Shown one piece after another: positions 23,551 through 36,876 of a stretch of DNA of 64,000 bases. The notes below the pieces were generated by a model. The model did no database searches and was not told where the DNA came from. It worked only from the letters and a program-made list of their open reading frames with translations. The stretch's first letter is position 1. Each line of letters begins with the position of its first letter. A program made the position numbers and the translations under genes. The stretch comes from Blakeslea trispora (taxonomy: Eukaryota; Mucoromycota; Mucoromycetes; Mucorales; Choanephoraceae), in assembly GCA_025331445.1 (NCBI GenBank), contig JAIWNE010000005.1, forward strand, positions 186,001-250,000, in the 5' to 3' direction.

Positions 23551-26500
23551 TTACAAAGTATAATAGTTAATAATTTCGGTCAGTTTCACAAACTGCTGCT
23601 CCCTTGCAACGTTTGCAAACACCTTTATCTTTCTCTCTAGATCTGTCTTGCTCAAAGTTTTTACATAGCCGCTACCACATCGATCACATTGTCGCAAAAG
23701 ATTTTCTCGTTTAACGATATGGCAGCGAGGACAGGTTAAGTCTTGAAGGTCGCTGGCTGTAAACCATGTTTGTATTTGAGTAATCATGCGATCCTCAATC
23801 AAACGCTTGTCATATTCTGAGTGACAACCTTTACAGCGCCATGGCTGAGGTCTTCCTTGTTGAGGCATCAATTCCTTATCTCGACAGAAATCTAGGTCTG
23901 TTGTGTAGTTACAATAGACACAAATGACTTCAGTCAATTTGTAGTATTCACAAGGATTCTGGAATTGAGCAATATCACTAAAATCACTCACACCACCCAC
24001 TAATTCAAGTGCACTACGTTTCAAAATACGTACTTCATCCTCTACACGCTCGTCAAGGTTAAGTACAGCACAAACAGATTTGACATATTCAAGAGCAGGG
24101 TTATCCATTTTAAGATGAGAGCCAGCCAATCGAGGAAAAACCATGTTTGGATCTGGATGAGCCAGTTGCTCTTCTTGTTGACGAACCAAGTTGGGCACAA
24201 TTCGAAGCATCTTACGAGCTACATCGTGCTTTGTGTAGAGACGCAAATTCTCGACACGAGGATCTACAGCTGATTCGTCTGCCTGCTTTAAATGACTACC
24301 AATTTCTCTAGGGAACTGTCGCTTAAAGCTATAGACCTTGTAGACAAAAGCAGATGTCTGTTTACTGAAGAAAGTACGAGCTGCTTGAGGTAGATATTCC
24401 TCAATGTTCCATCGCTTGGTTACCATAGGCTGGCCTTGGTTCGAAGTACGAGAAACCATGACGCCTGCATAATTCTTTTCATCCATCCAAAGCAAAACAT
24501 CCCAATAGAGTAAGGGCTTGAGATCGAGAACTTCAAAGACCTGCTTACGCTGAACAGAGCGATATAAATATTCAAAATAAGGTAATGCGCTCTCAAGTGT
24601 CTCTTTGTTGGTAGTCAGAATCACTTTGTGAAAATTAGCAAATACTATATTTGCACCCAGTCGCTTGAATTCAGCTACAAGTTGCATAAAGACCTTCTTC
24701 ATCATGCTGTGAACTAATGCATATAGAGAGGGGTCATACATGTAAGAATTAGGGCTCAACAGCCATCGATGCAATGTATCAATCAAATGCTCGCCAAAGC
24801 GATTAGAACGGTCTGTCATAGCTTGATGAAACCATTGTTGAACAACTGAGCGAAGCATAGTAAAGGTTTTTGTAGAAATCATGCCTTCTCCGTAGATGAT
24901 AGGATTGTTGGTATGGCCGTTTGCATAATCGTCTAAAGTATGGCTAACAGCGTCAAATCCACCCATACCAACAGTACCTTCAAGCTCATTGACAACGTTT
25001 GCTTCCATAAGTGTATTAAGACAAAGGCGAACCACATCAATTTCGACACAGACAGTCTCGTAAGCGCCAGGATAACTGAGTTCAGTATTGACAGTTTCGT
25101 TTAGCATGCTCAAGCTCTCATCCTCTTCGCGTCCACCTAAATCTGGCAAGGAGCTAGCAGACCACCAAAGAACCATATCATTTTGTATGAGTTTACGAGC
25201 AAACATGATATCTGCCATAAACAAATGTGGATCATCCGAGATGTTACAAAATGGAATATTAGCGTATCGTGCCTGTGCAATCTTTTCATCAATCCAGGTA
25301 CCCAGTTCTGTATAGTGCTTAATCATACGATGAACTGTTGGCTGTACCCAAGTAAGAGCATCAAAGTGGTTATCCTCTTGTAGTGAAGGTATACGCACAT
25401 ATGGTACAGAAGAAATTATGCGTGCGTGCTGCATCAAGTAAGCAGAAGAGCGAGGGGAGTTGATGGCCAAAATGGTCTTGCTTCGTTTTGTATCAAGATA
25501 GTTGGTAAGAATCTTATTTATGGCACTTAATGCATCTGCCTCAGAATTGCAATATTCTGTCTCGAATTCTATCGAGTCAGAGAGCTTGATTGTATCACTG
25601 AAGGAGTGTCCTGCTTGCAAAAGAGCTTGGTATTTTTCTCGATAGATACGGTTAATGTTGGGCACTTGTTGGTTCTTCTTGGATAGACCAACAATAAAAA
25701 CATGAGATGTGGGAAGAGTAGATCCGACAAGAGCAAAGAAATGGCGACTGTCAGAATGTACATGGAAAAGATATAGATAATTGAACATTCCAGGTCTACT
25801 TATGTAGTTTTTTGATAAATCTGCGCGCTGCATCAAATCATACAGATTGAATTGATCATCGATGCGTCGATTGGCTGAACTGCTAGATCTGTCAAACTGA
25901 CATGTTGCACCTAATTGTAGAATAGCTCGGATTAAAAGTGGCACTTGGGTTTCATAGACACCTTCTGTGGTAGGATGATTAAAAATGTTTAAAAACTTCT
26001 TCATTTCATCTCGGTAGGTTGTTTCAGGCATACTCATTTGATAGAGATAGAGTGCAGGATGGGATCGAGGTAGCGTGCGCATGCATTTGATCATTTGACA
26101 GTTTGGACGTTCTTCTAAAACAGAGCTAGGATTCTCCTGCTTGCTGTTGAGATAAAAGACTCGAGGGACAGTTAAACGTATGTTGAACATCTGGTCTTGC
26201 ACCATGATCCACATACGGTATTCACCAGCAATTTCGGTTTCTGCGATCTGGAGCACCTCCCATGGTGCGGTAACAAGGGAGCCAGTCTGTTTACGGAAGA
26301 AACTGCCTACACCATCTCGGTTTTGTGTATTTATGTTGGAGGTACCAGCTTGTCTATTATGTTGACGGATCAATCGTTGTCGCTTCCATTTGCGTTTTTG
26401 GAACTCTAGCCATGCAGGATAGTCTTCATTCCAATCAGGCATATTTTCTTGTAAGTCTTCATAAGGTAATGGTGCATTTATGTCAAATACAGATCCTGTA

Positions 26501-29500
26501 TTCTTTCGCTTAGTTACAATGCTTCGTTTAGGCAAAACTCCATTTAAGTTCGAGGTCGAACCGCCAATATCTTCGATATCATCAATGTCCATACGATCAT
26601 CCATCACTAGTTTATCAGTCTTGGAGAACATATCCGTGATACGATGTTGCTTGAACTTATCGTCTTTAGCTGCCACACGCTTAAACAACCAGTCTGGATG
26701 ACGAACACGAGGCACAGGGTTTCTCACCTTTTGCATGGCGGCAGGAATAGTAATGAGCTTCTGAATGACTGAACCAAACCGCTCAAGGTAATAATCCCAA
26801 TCAAGAATATCACGAATATCAAATGTGTTAAGAGAGTTATCTCTAAGCCATTTTCTCAAAAAATGCTTTCTAACGGTAGGTTCCGCTTGGAAAATAGCTA
26901 CAGGAACAGCACGCTCTGACACTGGAATGTTGTACGGACGAGCGGAAATAATGAACTTACAAGCCAAACCTTTATCTTTGATCATTTGGTCACCCAAAAA
27001 CTCAGCAAGACGTTTGGCTGTACTGATGGCGGTAGATTTTTGAGAACCGTATTCTTCTAATGTTTTGGACATGCTACGATTTTCGGAGATAAGATCAAAC
27101 AGTTCATCGTCTGTCAAATTAACTGCTTTGCTGTACAAGACATCAAGCCACCTATCTGCTACACTTGCTACAGCCGTGTAGCATTCTTCAAGTGTTCTTC
27201 CTTCTAAAAACACTTTGAAAATTTCAGATTGGAAAATCTTGATCAATTTAAGTTCACCACGACGCTTGACTTCAAAACCTTTTAGTTCAGCAAGGGAGCC
27301 ATCCTTGTTGAATACAGCATAACGCTTTTTGAGCAGCTTGTCTTCGGCGGTAGAGGAAGGAAGGATCATAGCACGATAAGGACCATCAATCTCAAAGAAA
27401 ATGCTATTTTCCTTGCTAACACTGTACTCAAATGTTTCAGGATTTTCTAAGCGCTGATATTGGTCGTTGGTAAATTGGGCATGAACCAAGTGGTTTAACA
27501 TAGTACATGGGTAATCGATACGGAAGGATTTTCCATTAGTCAGTTTAAATGTAAATTGCTCAGGAAAGCTTTTAGGTAGGATACACCAGATACCATCTGT
27601 GTCAAGTTCAAGAGGACGCCCAATGCGCTCCACCAGTTTACGGGCCATCTGAATGATATTAGAGCCTGTTAGACATACTATACCAGCCATTTCAAGAGAA
27701 TGCCATCGAGCACCTTTACGCATGACATAACCATAAAATGAGTTAAGAATACACTTGTGAGCCAACTGAAGCGAATCATACAAGACAATCATGTTCTTAG
27801 CCTCAGCTACTTTAGTTGCAGAACCGTCTTTAGAAGCACTGTCAAGCTTGCCTTTCCATGTCTTGTGAAGTCCCTTATATTCATATCGACGATCACGGAA
27901 AGCACGTACTGTCTCAATGTAGAACGGATTTTCACGTTGACAGATAATCGATTCACGCTCAACCATTTTAGTTTCACGCACTTTCTTGTAAACCTTTCTA
28001 CTATAGTCTGAAAGACGTGAACGAAGCAGAGCAGACTTTTCAGCTTCTGATAGAGCGTTCCAATTGCGAGGTTGACCATTTGCTGTTTTTGCTGGGAATG
28101 TTTCAAGACTTAGTTGATTTTCGATCATTCTGTATTCATTTCGTTTTGCAGGGTAGTATTCACCACGCCAGAGCCATTTCATGCGTCGATCACAAGTTTT
28201 GTCACTCACATTAAATTCACAAGTAGCACAAACGGATTCATCAATCATAGCGTCGGGTTGAAGACGGTTTGTCAAAATGATGTTGGGGTACATAGCTGCT
28301 ACATCCAAGTGATAAATCAAAGGAGGCTCTTGTCGAATAGGTTTATCTCTGAGTGCTTCTAGCTTTTCACGAATAGCTGCTTTTGTCTCTTCGTAATTGA
28401 CTATATCTTTCAAGTCCTTTTTTTCTTCAACTTGGATGGTGAACTTCAAAGCGTCGTCCAACTGATCTATCAGCTAGTTTTGTTTTGTTTTGTTTAGAGA
28501 CATGATGTAAAAGAAGAAGAGGGAAGCAAAAATGTATCCTTACCTCTTGCGCAGCTGAGGGATCTAATTTAAAGTCACTATTGATGTCGCTTCTAAATAC
28601 ACCTGCTTCTAATGCTTCTACATGCCCACCAACATAAGTCTCACTCTCTACCAAATGTCCTTCATAAAACATTTCTTTATCATCCACATGTTTGTTAGGC
28701 ATGATTACATTGACTTTGTATGCCTCTACCTGTTATACAAAAAAAAAATAGTTATAAGCGAACTGTATCCGTTTGATTTTTTTTCTAATGTTATCAAATT
28801 TACCATGAGTAACAGTTCACAGAGCGTACCTGTACCTTTTCGAAGTACTTCATCAGGTATAAGAGGAAGAATATTACATAAGGAAAAGATAAAAGGATGT
28901 ACGTATTTCATATACAGATAATAAGTAGCTACAGCATCTGATACTGAATATTGTGCTAGTACTTGAGGCTGCTCAGAGGCAAATCGTGTCATATCTTCTG
29001 GATCAAGTTCCATTGGGTTGTAGCCTAATTTGGATGTAGTGACAGACTTGAGACCTTGACTGCCCTGCGGTAAATAGGAATCACGCTTTACCCAGCGGAA
29101 AGCATCCATATGTGTGGCGTGTTTGCACTTGTATTCATCCTCTTCATCTCTATAAACACCAATCTCTTGAAACATGTCAATGCCGTGTGCTTTTGCTCGT
29201 CCTTCTACAAAGGGCCAATCGAAAAAGTCACCGTTATAAGTAACAAAGATGGTAGGTTTAGCCTCCTGAATGTGTTCAAAGAATCGTCTTAGAACGGCTT
29301 CTTCATTCTCTTCGTTAAAAATTGTGAATGGTCCCTCGAACTCAGGTTTAGGTGTATAATCAAAATCCTCAATGTCTTGACTGACAATCTCTCGATTAGT
29401 GATCAAATATCCCTAAGTAACAAAAGAAGTAAAAAGAAGAGGGAGTTGAGTTCCTGTGTTTTCTCTTCTCCAATTTCATTCGTACTATCTTACTCTTCCA

Positions 29501-30773
29501 TCGATCATGTAGGAGATCATCATAATAGAATCAATTGTCACATCAGGGAACTTTAAAGGCAGTTTCGTTGTCTCAATATCAAAAGCTAAAATGGTTGGCT
29601 CTGGTCGATGCACAAGGTCAGGTCGACGAGAAAGACTAACAGTACCATCAGATGCTGCTTTTGCTGTATACCACAAACCAACACGGATGTCTAACAATAA
29701 ACTTTTCAGTCTAACAGTACTCTTCCTCTCCTAGACAAAGCTTACCCAAATCAATTGCGACACGAACGTAGTAAGGAATATCATATTCTCTGATGTCGGT
29801 TATGTTATTTAATGTCTCATCTGGGTTTCTTCGAGACGACATGGCTGCTAAATGCGAATGCTGATCATAGCCTACATGGTTGGTGGCACTAGCAAATTGC
29901 TTGAGCCTCATAAAAAAAGAGTGGATTGAGTTCAAGAAAACTTACTTGATAACTTCTACATAGGTGTCGACTGTGTTGACTTTTTCTTGATTCTTTTTTG
30001 CTATAGGTAGTAGAATCTTTCTAACAGAATAGAGGTCGGATTGATTTCGGAAAGTGAGTTGAATATAGGTACGGGTATTACCAATCAAATGGTTTGGCTT
30101 AAAAAGAGATAAGTCAATCTAGTCAAGCAAGGAATCCATCTACGTACCTGCTTCAAATCTTCTTTTTTTACTCGCTTAATTTTCTCAATTACATCTTCAA
30201 ACCGTCGAGTCAAATAATCTTCTACTTCGCTTTCTGTGCCAGGCTACCGTAAAAAAAATTAAAGGGGGTGAAGGGACCTAAGTGAATGTCATATGGAGAA
30301 CTCTTTAGGGCAACTTACTTTGCAGCCAATACAAAAGTATGGACTATATGTTAAAGTGGTTTTAAAAGTTTCACCATTGTCGTTAATGAAATAATAATCA
30401 ACACCAGATCTACCTGACGGCCAGTCAGAGTCACGAACAAGTGTCTATACATTTTGTCTTGAGCAGAGTGTCTTTTTTTTTGTTTTTGTTTGAAGCAAGA
30501 GCTTTTTCTCACCTCATGCATGTTCAGTAACCAGCCAAGTCTCTCAGGGCCTTCTTGATATCTTTCGAATCCAAACCTCATTTGAAGTGCGTCTAGTGTT
30601 GCTAGCTCGTCAAAACGTTGGTCTATATTGGAGGCTTCATTATTCAATGAGTGAGTGGGTAGGCCATATTGCTGAAAGGAGGTGGTAGCTCGAGTAGATC
30701 CCAGAAGTGGACCACCTTTGCCTCTTTGAAATTTCGTAGAGGAGGAGACGCCAAATTCAGGCCTCGTGGTCAT
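23551..30773 (-). CDS. POL2: DNA polymerase epsilon catalytic subunit
   Basis: Nine exons (30773-30513, 30444-30319, 30243-30148, 30097-29946, 29888-29746, 29690-29494, 29412-28804, 28729-28544, 28473-23551) join to 2230 residues, close to yeast Pol2. The exonuclease motifs are present: [12 protein letters not shown] (Exo I), [15 protein letters not shown] (Exo II) and [15 protein letters not shown] (Exo III). Polymerase motif A is [12 protein letters not shown] (catalytic Asp about 647), motif B is [18 protein letters not shown], and motif C is ELDTDGIW (Asp about 881 and 883). The Cys cluster [13 protein letters not shown] matches the iron-sulphur site of the palm domain. The inactive C-terminal polymerase-like half ends in two zinc modules ([13 protein letters not shown]...CKGC and [19 protein letters not shown]). 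Pol epsilon synthesises the leading strand. All catalytic residues are intact. The promoter shared with PUF6 carries MluI boxes. Confidence 0.97.
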
Positions 30774-30858
30774 AATTCGAGCGTATAAATAGATAAATAA
30801 AAAAAAAAAAAGAGAGAGGAGTAGGGTAATGAAATTCCAAAAAAAACAGAAAAGTTAG

Positions 30859-30893
30859 ACGCGTACTGCCATCAATCTCGCGTTTTCACGCGT
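30859..30893. promoter_or_regulatory. Two MluI cell-cycle boxes (ACGCGT) in the POL2/PUF6 divergent promoter
   Basis: Perfect ACGCGT at 30859-30864 and 30888-30893, with another CGCG core (CTCGCGTTTT) between them. They lie 86-120 bp before the POL2 start. In yeasts MBF (Mbp1/Swi6, Res/Cdc10) binds this motif and switches on replication genes at G1/S. Binding here is inferred. Confidence 0.6.
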
Positions 30894-31055
30894 TTCTTGT
30901 CTGAGCGCTTCCAATTGATTTTGAGGTACCAAATAAGGGTGGCTTAATTGTGACTATTTTCCATTGCTTTATTTTCTGACATGCACCGAAACTAGTAACC
31001 TTAGATTTTTTTTTATTTTTCATTTTTTGTTGTTTTACATAAATTCATTAAAACT

Positions 31056-32887
31056 ATGTCCGAAATAGGTGAAAAGAGAGCTGGCAACTTTGAAAACAAT
31101 GCCAACAAGAAATCTAAAGTTGGTAAGAATGATGGCTTGATTTCGTTCGAGTTCTTGGCTCTAACACTCTGTTTCAATAGAATCTCGTAATGAGCAAAAG
31201 AACGTTCGTTTGGAGCGTAAATCACATGACAAAAACTTCGAAATGATCGCTCATGCCAAGAAGGTTTGGGAGCAACTTCGTCGTGGTGATATCGGCCGCG
31301 ATGAACAAAAGAACCTGATGAATAAGATTATGGGCATCATCGGTGGCAAGGTGCAAGATGTAAGCATCAAAACAAAAATGAACCAATACTCTTGTCTAAC
31401 TCTCTTTTTTGCTTACTAACAGGTTATTTTCAAACATGACGCCTCACGTATTATTCAAACTTGTCTCAAGAAAGGCAATGCCGAACAACGAAACCAAATT
31501 GCAGAAGAGCTTAGAGGACGCTATGTTGAGCTTTCCAAGTCTATGTATGGTAAATTTATCGTCATGAAGGCTATTGAATACTGGTAAGTGCTTAGTGTTT
31601 TTGTAATGGGAAAAGTACCAACAGTATCTTTATAGTCACAAACAGAGAGATACCATTTTGGAGGAATTTAGAAACAACGTCAGAAAGTTGATTCGCCATA
31701 AAGAAGCATCTACAGTCATTGAAACTTTTTATGCTCAGTTTTCCAATGCCTCTCAGAGACATGAATTACTTGCTGAATTTTACGGCCCTGAAATGACTCT
31801 TTTCCGACGTGGAGGAGGAGCCAAGACATTGGATGACTTGTTGGCTGCATTTCCCGACAAGAAGGATGCCGTACTCAGACACATGTCAGAAACTCTTCAA
31901 GGCTGCTTGGACAAGGGTACTATTGTCCACAGTATTGTTCACAAAGCCCTTTATCAATACATGTCATTGGCCGATGCAAAGGGACGTGAAGAGATGATGG
32001 GTCACCTTAAGGACTCCCTCCAAGATATTGTACACACTCGTGAAGGTGCATGGGTTGCTATGATCTGTTTATCCATTGCTTCACCCAAGGATCGTAAGAA
32101 CATCATTAAGGCTTTTAAGCCTTTCTTAGTCAAAATGGCTCAAGACGAATATGGCTACCTTGTCTTGCTCCGTTTGTTAGATGTTACTGATGATACTGTC
32201 TTGGTATCTAAAGCTGTTGTTGGTGAATTGAGCAAAAGCGCTAAGGACTTATTTGCAGACAAGTTTGGTCGTCGTGTCTTTTTGTATATTTTGGCTGGCC
32301 GCAATACTAGATACCTTTCTCCTGATACTGTCCAACTGTTAAAGGAAGGTGATCATATTGCAGTCACCAAGAAGGACCCTGAAGCCAGAGCACAAGAAAT
32401 CTTGAACGCTTCTTCACCTCATCTTGTTCAGTTGGTTGCTGAAAATGCACCTATCTTGATGAGAGAAAAGCTTTCTTCTCAAGTGGTTCAAGAAATCATG
32501 CTTCATGCTACCGGTGATAAATCAGCTGCTGTTGATGCCATCTTGGCTTTAGCTGGCGAAAATATTGAAAAGGAAAATCACATCATTGAAGATCGTTTTG
32601 CCAACAGAATTATTAAGGCCATGATCAAGGCTGACACCGCAGAAAGTGAAAACGACAAGTCTGTCGAACCTCTCAATTTTGCTCCTAAACTTCTTGAGGT
32701 GATCAAGCCTCACCTTGCTCATTTTGCTGTCAACCATGGCAGCTACATTGTTCTTGCACTTGCTGAAGAACCCTCCACAAAAAAGGAAGTCAAGAAGGAG
32801 CTCAAATCTCACAAGAAGGCTATTGAAGCTGCTGCTGCTTCTAACTCAGGATCCAAGTTATTATTAGAAGCTATTTCCAGCAAGTAA
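31056..32887 (+). CDS. PUF6: Pumilio-family ribosome-biogenesis protein PUF6/PUM3
   Basis: Four exons (31056-31122, 31181-31359, 31423-31583, 31636-32887) give 552 residues. The protein starts with a basic, Lys/Asn-rich tail, then Puf-like helical repeats: VIFKHDASRIIQTCLKKGNAEQR, YVELSKSMYGKFIVMKAIEYC, VHTREGAWVAMICLSIA, MAQDEYGYLVLLRLLDVTDD and FADKFGRRVFLYILAGRN. GGGAKTLDDLLAAFPDKK and the CPL-type C-terminal region mark the PUF6/PUM3 subgroup rather than classical Pumilio. Yeast Puf6 acts in 60S subunit assembly in the nucleolus and also represses ASH1 mRNA. The repeat arrangement is complete and the stop is followed by a normal AT-rich 3' flank. Divergent from POL2 with about 280 bp between the starts. 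Confidence 0.93.
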
Positions 32888-33253
32888 AATGACATGTTAT
32901 ATCATAAATAATTCACTTTAGAATCACGTAGTCATCGCATTCCACTTTTTGCATAAAACCTGTCTATATGCAATAATCTGTACATTTTCTTTCTTTCCTT
33001 CATTTCATAACAATAAACATCATAATATACAGCAAAAGAGAAAAGACGTACCACAAGTCAAAAATTCTGAAATAGAACGAATAAAGGAATCAACATATAG
33101 CTTTTTTTTTTTCTTAAAGACGTATAGGAATAGATGTATGATAGATATCTATGTAAGCATAATATTTGGAAATATATGAATATATATATATATACCATGG
33201 TACCTCTAAAGAATTAGATATTAAATGAAGCAAGTTTTCAGTTCGAGAATAGC

Positions 33254-35096
33254 TTATGCAATACGATCGGCAGGTGTGTAGACATAAGTCCAGCCGAGAC
33301 TTCTTTGAACGGCTTCTTCCCATTGCTTGTATTTTCGTTCACGTTCTATAAACGAGTAAATTTTTTTCAAAATATGTTAGATTTCGTCAGAGTAAGTCTC
33401 AAATAATTCAACAAAGAGCACTAATTGCCTTTATCGTCCCACTTTGCATTGAACACATCCTCTCTGTCAACAGATCCTTTCTTGATATCATCCAAGTTCT
33501 TCCATATGCCAGCTGCATAACCAGCTGCATATGCTGCGCCTAACGCACTTGTATCACGCATGCCTGGTCGAACCACAGGTATACCTAAAACATCAGCCTG
33601 AATTTGCATGCATTGGTCTGAATTTGACATGCCACCATCTGTCTTCAGTAGTCTAAGTGTCACATCACCATCTGCTTTCATTGCTTCTAAAATAGCTCGA
33701 GTAGAAAAGCAGGCTGCTTCTAAAGTTGCCCTTGCAATATGGTGCTTGTTTGTATATTGAGTTAAGCCAACTAGCGTGCCCCTGGCATCATCCCGCCAAT
33801 AAGGTGAAAAAAGACCTGAAAAAGCAGTAACAAAAAAGACACCACCTGTTGATTTCACTTTAGCTGCTAACTTGTCTATATCATCTGAAGTCTTAATTAT
33901 CTCCATGTTATCTCGCAGCCATTTGACTGCTGCACCAGCAACACTGATAGAGCCTTCCAAAGCATAAGAGACAGGTCCATTTGCCCCAAATTGATAGCCA
34001 ACAGTAGACAATAATCCATTAGAAGAGATGACTGGCGTTTCTCCAACATTCATCAAAAGAAAGGCGCCTGTACCATAGGTATTCTTTGCTTCACCAGGAT
34101 TGAAGCATTTCTGTCCCACGAGAGCAGCCTGCTGATCACCAAGACAACCCATAATGGGTACGCCTTCTAAAGGTCCCCAATGCATTTTGCCATAGTTTTC
34201 TGCGGAAGAAACAATGACAGGAAGCATATGCGACGGGATGCCAAAGAAATTTAAAAGGCGCTGATCCCATTCGCGCGACTTTAAATTCATAAACATTGTA
34301 CGACTTGCATTTGTTACATCAGTAATGTGCTTTCCACCTTGAATTCCACCTGTCAAATTCTAGAGGTATTCAGAGTATTTTCGTGTCAGAGTCAAAATTC
34401 TTCGCTTTTTTTTTTTTAGACAGTGCTGAAAGAATGACCAACTTAACATTAGCTACCTACCCATATCAGCCACGTATCTACTGTACCAAACAAGGCACGT
34501 TCTTTTTCTACTGCATGAGCAACTTTAGGTACCCTATCTATCAGCCAGCGCAACTTTACAGCTGAAAAGTAATTGCAAAGAGGTAGACCACATATCTCTT
34601 GAATATTCAAATCCTTCTGTTTTTCTGCTAGCTCTTTGACAAGGTTGTTTGTACGTGTATCGCCCCAAACAATCGCATTGTAGAGAGGCTCTCCAGTCTT
34701 ACGGTCCCAAACTAAAGTAGTTTCTCGTTGATTGCAAATGCCAACCACTATTACAGGAGAAGATATTTCAATTTTGCCATGTGCTACATTGTTCGAAGTT
34801 CAATCTCATACCTTTCAAGTCATTAATGTCATGGCCCATCATTCCTAGTTTTCTTACTGCCTCATCAGCGCAACGAATCACAGAGTCTAATAAATCATAA
34901 GGATCATGCTCAATCCAGCTGTATCAACAAGGTTAGTCGACCGGATCTTTACTTATGTCATGTTGCTGTACCCTGGGCGTGGATAAATTTGGTCGAATTC
35001 AAGTTGATGTGACGTGATTAAGTTACCCGCATCATCAAAGATAAGAAATCTAGTTGAAGTCGTTCCTTGGTCAATAGCTCCAATATAAGTGGGCAT
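33254..35096 (-). CDS. GUT1: Glycerol kinase
   Basis: Five exons (35096-34972, 34918-34812, 34747-34461, 34359-33429, 33345-33254) join to 513 residues, the normal size. The start has the FGGY-kinase signature [45 protein letters not shown] forms the glycerol site, and [13 protein letters not shown] and [21 protein letters not shown] are ATP-site segments; VDTWLIW and [12 protein letters not shown] are also conserved. It phosphorylates glycerol to glycerol 3-phosphate, the entry to glycolysis and glycerolipid synthesis. The last intron (33428-33346) begins with GC, not GT: only this junction gives the in-phase C-terminus [20 protein letters not shown] short AT-rich leader precedes the ATG; an upstream in-frame extension would add an unlikely hydrophobic N-terminus. 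Confidence 0.95.
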
Positions 35097-36876
35097 AGTT
35101 AATGTAACAAAGTTAATAAATAAGTAAGAAGCGAAAAAGTAGGGAGTAAAAAGAAGACAAAGAAAGATGTACAAAGTGAAATAAAAAGAAAAAAAAAAGG
35201 AAGCGAATGGATATGATCATATTTACTTTCAGCAAGCACAGACATTTACCTTTTACCGAATTTTCATGATTTCCTTAACAGTCACGTTGAGGCGAATGAT
35301 GAGGACAGCGTTATGTTGTTGCTTTGTTTCAGCAGCACCTAATAAGATTTAATCAGATAAAAGCCATTTCTTTTTTTCCCGGTTTATACACGATTTCGGG
35401 AAACTATTGGGACATTAGCTGAATTTGATTTGGAGCATAAAAAATTCAGACAGGAGCATTGATCAAAAGCATTTTGCAAAAAAAAAGTCGAGTGATAACA
35501 TTCATGCTTCAAATGCTTCTAAACCATCATGCTTATCATTTTGTTTGATTTTCCTGGCAGATTAGCCAACTGGATTACGATCAGAATAGCTAAATGACAA
35601 TTGGTATCAAATTGAGGTATTCTCTGGATATAGAGAGTTTGCAATAGTGCTTTACCTGTGTAGTGTTTCAAAGAGCACAAATGACTTTTATATGAATGCA
35701 ACCAAACGCATAAAAGACAAGCTCTTGTAAATACTTGTTGAGACGAAGCATAATTGCAATATCGAAAGGAAAATTGTCAGGACTGGCCTTCAGTTTTCTA
35801 GAAAGCTTGCTACAATTTAAACATTCTAAAACTGAGTTCTAATTTTTTGTTGATCATGAACAATGCCGATGGACACATTTGTCGCATCAAAGAGACAAAG
35901 TATGTGAGCTTTGAAGCATTAGACATTCGTTTTTTAAAAAGTTTAGTTGACATATGCAAGTTTTTGTATATAGTCAAAGTAAGAAAGAAGCAAAAAAAAG
36001 ATATGTTATAAATCATATAGGTTTATTGTTGTCTTATTTTTAAGTGATGCTGGAGACATTTGGTCTCATCAAAGTCTGGAAGGGCAAGCGAAAGCTGCTC
36101 AATAGCTTGTTCAAGGAAGAGGAATACAAGAGAATTTTTTGGACTAAGAACACTTACCCGAGATACCAACAGCACCAGCACCATTACAGAAAGCAGAAAA
36201 AAGCTTTCTTATTTCTTTTTGTCTAAATCATAAAAAGCAATTTGTATATCCCAAGAAAAGAAAAAGAAAAGAGTCTCCTTTTCACAAAAAATGGGTATAT
36301 GATGTCTAATTGACATTGAGAGCAACAGTGTAAGAAAGTCTCAATCAAGACAAAGCTCTTAGGGTGCTAACACAAAAAATAAGAAAGTACCTTCAGTATA
36401 AAGAGCTGTAATACTTTTGATTGACTAGTAATCTATCATTTATTACTTCTACATTAGTCTTATACATGAGCTTGTAGCTTTTATACACACACTGCTTGTT
36501 GTTTCCTTTTGCTAATTATATCCATTGTATACTCTCTAATCAGAGCATTGAATAACTATTGATCAATGTTTTCAAGAGCTTCCAATACTTTGTGTAGTGT
36601 GTCTTCTATCGCAATTGCGGTAAAAGAAAGAAATGGTTTATTTAATCTCTAACAAGATGTTATAATTATAGAGTTTTTATGATGGTAAATAGCCACTCTG
36701 CAAAAGAGAACATTCGATAGTACAGTAATGAATACAACTTCAATGTGTATATATCAAACAATTTTTTTTATTGATCATTTATAATAGTAAAGTTACATTC
36801 GAAGTCAAGAGCATAAAGAAGGGTGATAAAAATAAACAGGATAGAAAAGTGAAAAGGACGGAGAGCGCCATGATGC
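35097..36876. other. Intergenic, no gene seen
   Basis: About 1.8 kb of AT-rich DNA covering the glycerol kinase promoter and the 3' flank of the small orphan gene. Short open frames here lack splice continuity or recognisable content. Confidence 0.45.

Noticed and set aside
9492..35096. Possible metabolic gene cluster
   Set aside because: Housekeeping genes of unrelated function (replication, coatomer, chaperone) lie between them, on mixed strands, with no tailoring enzymes or cluster regulator.
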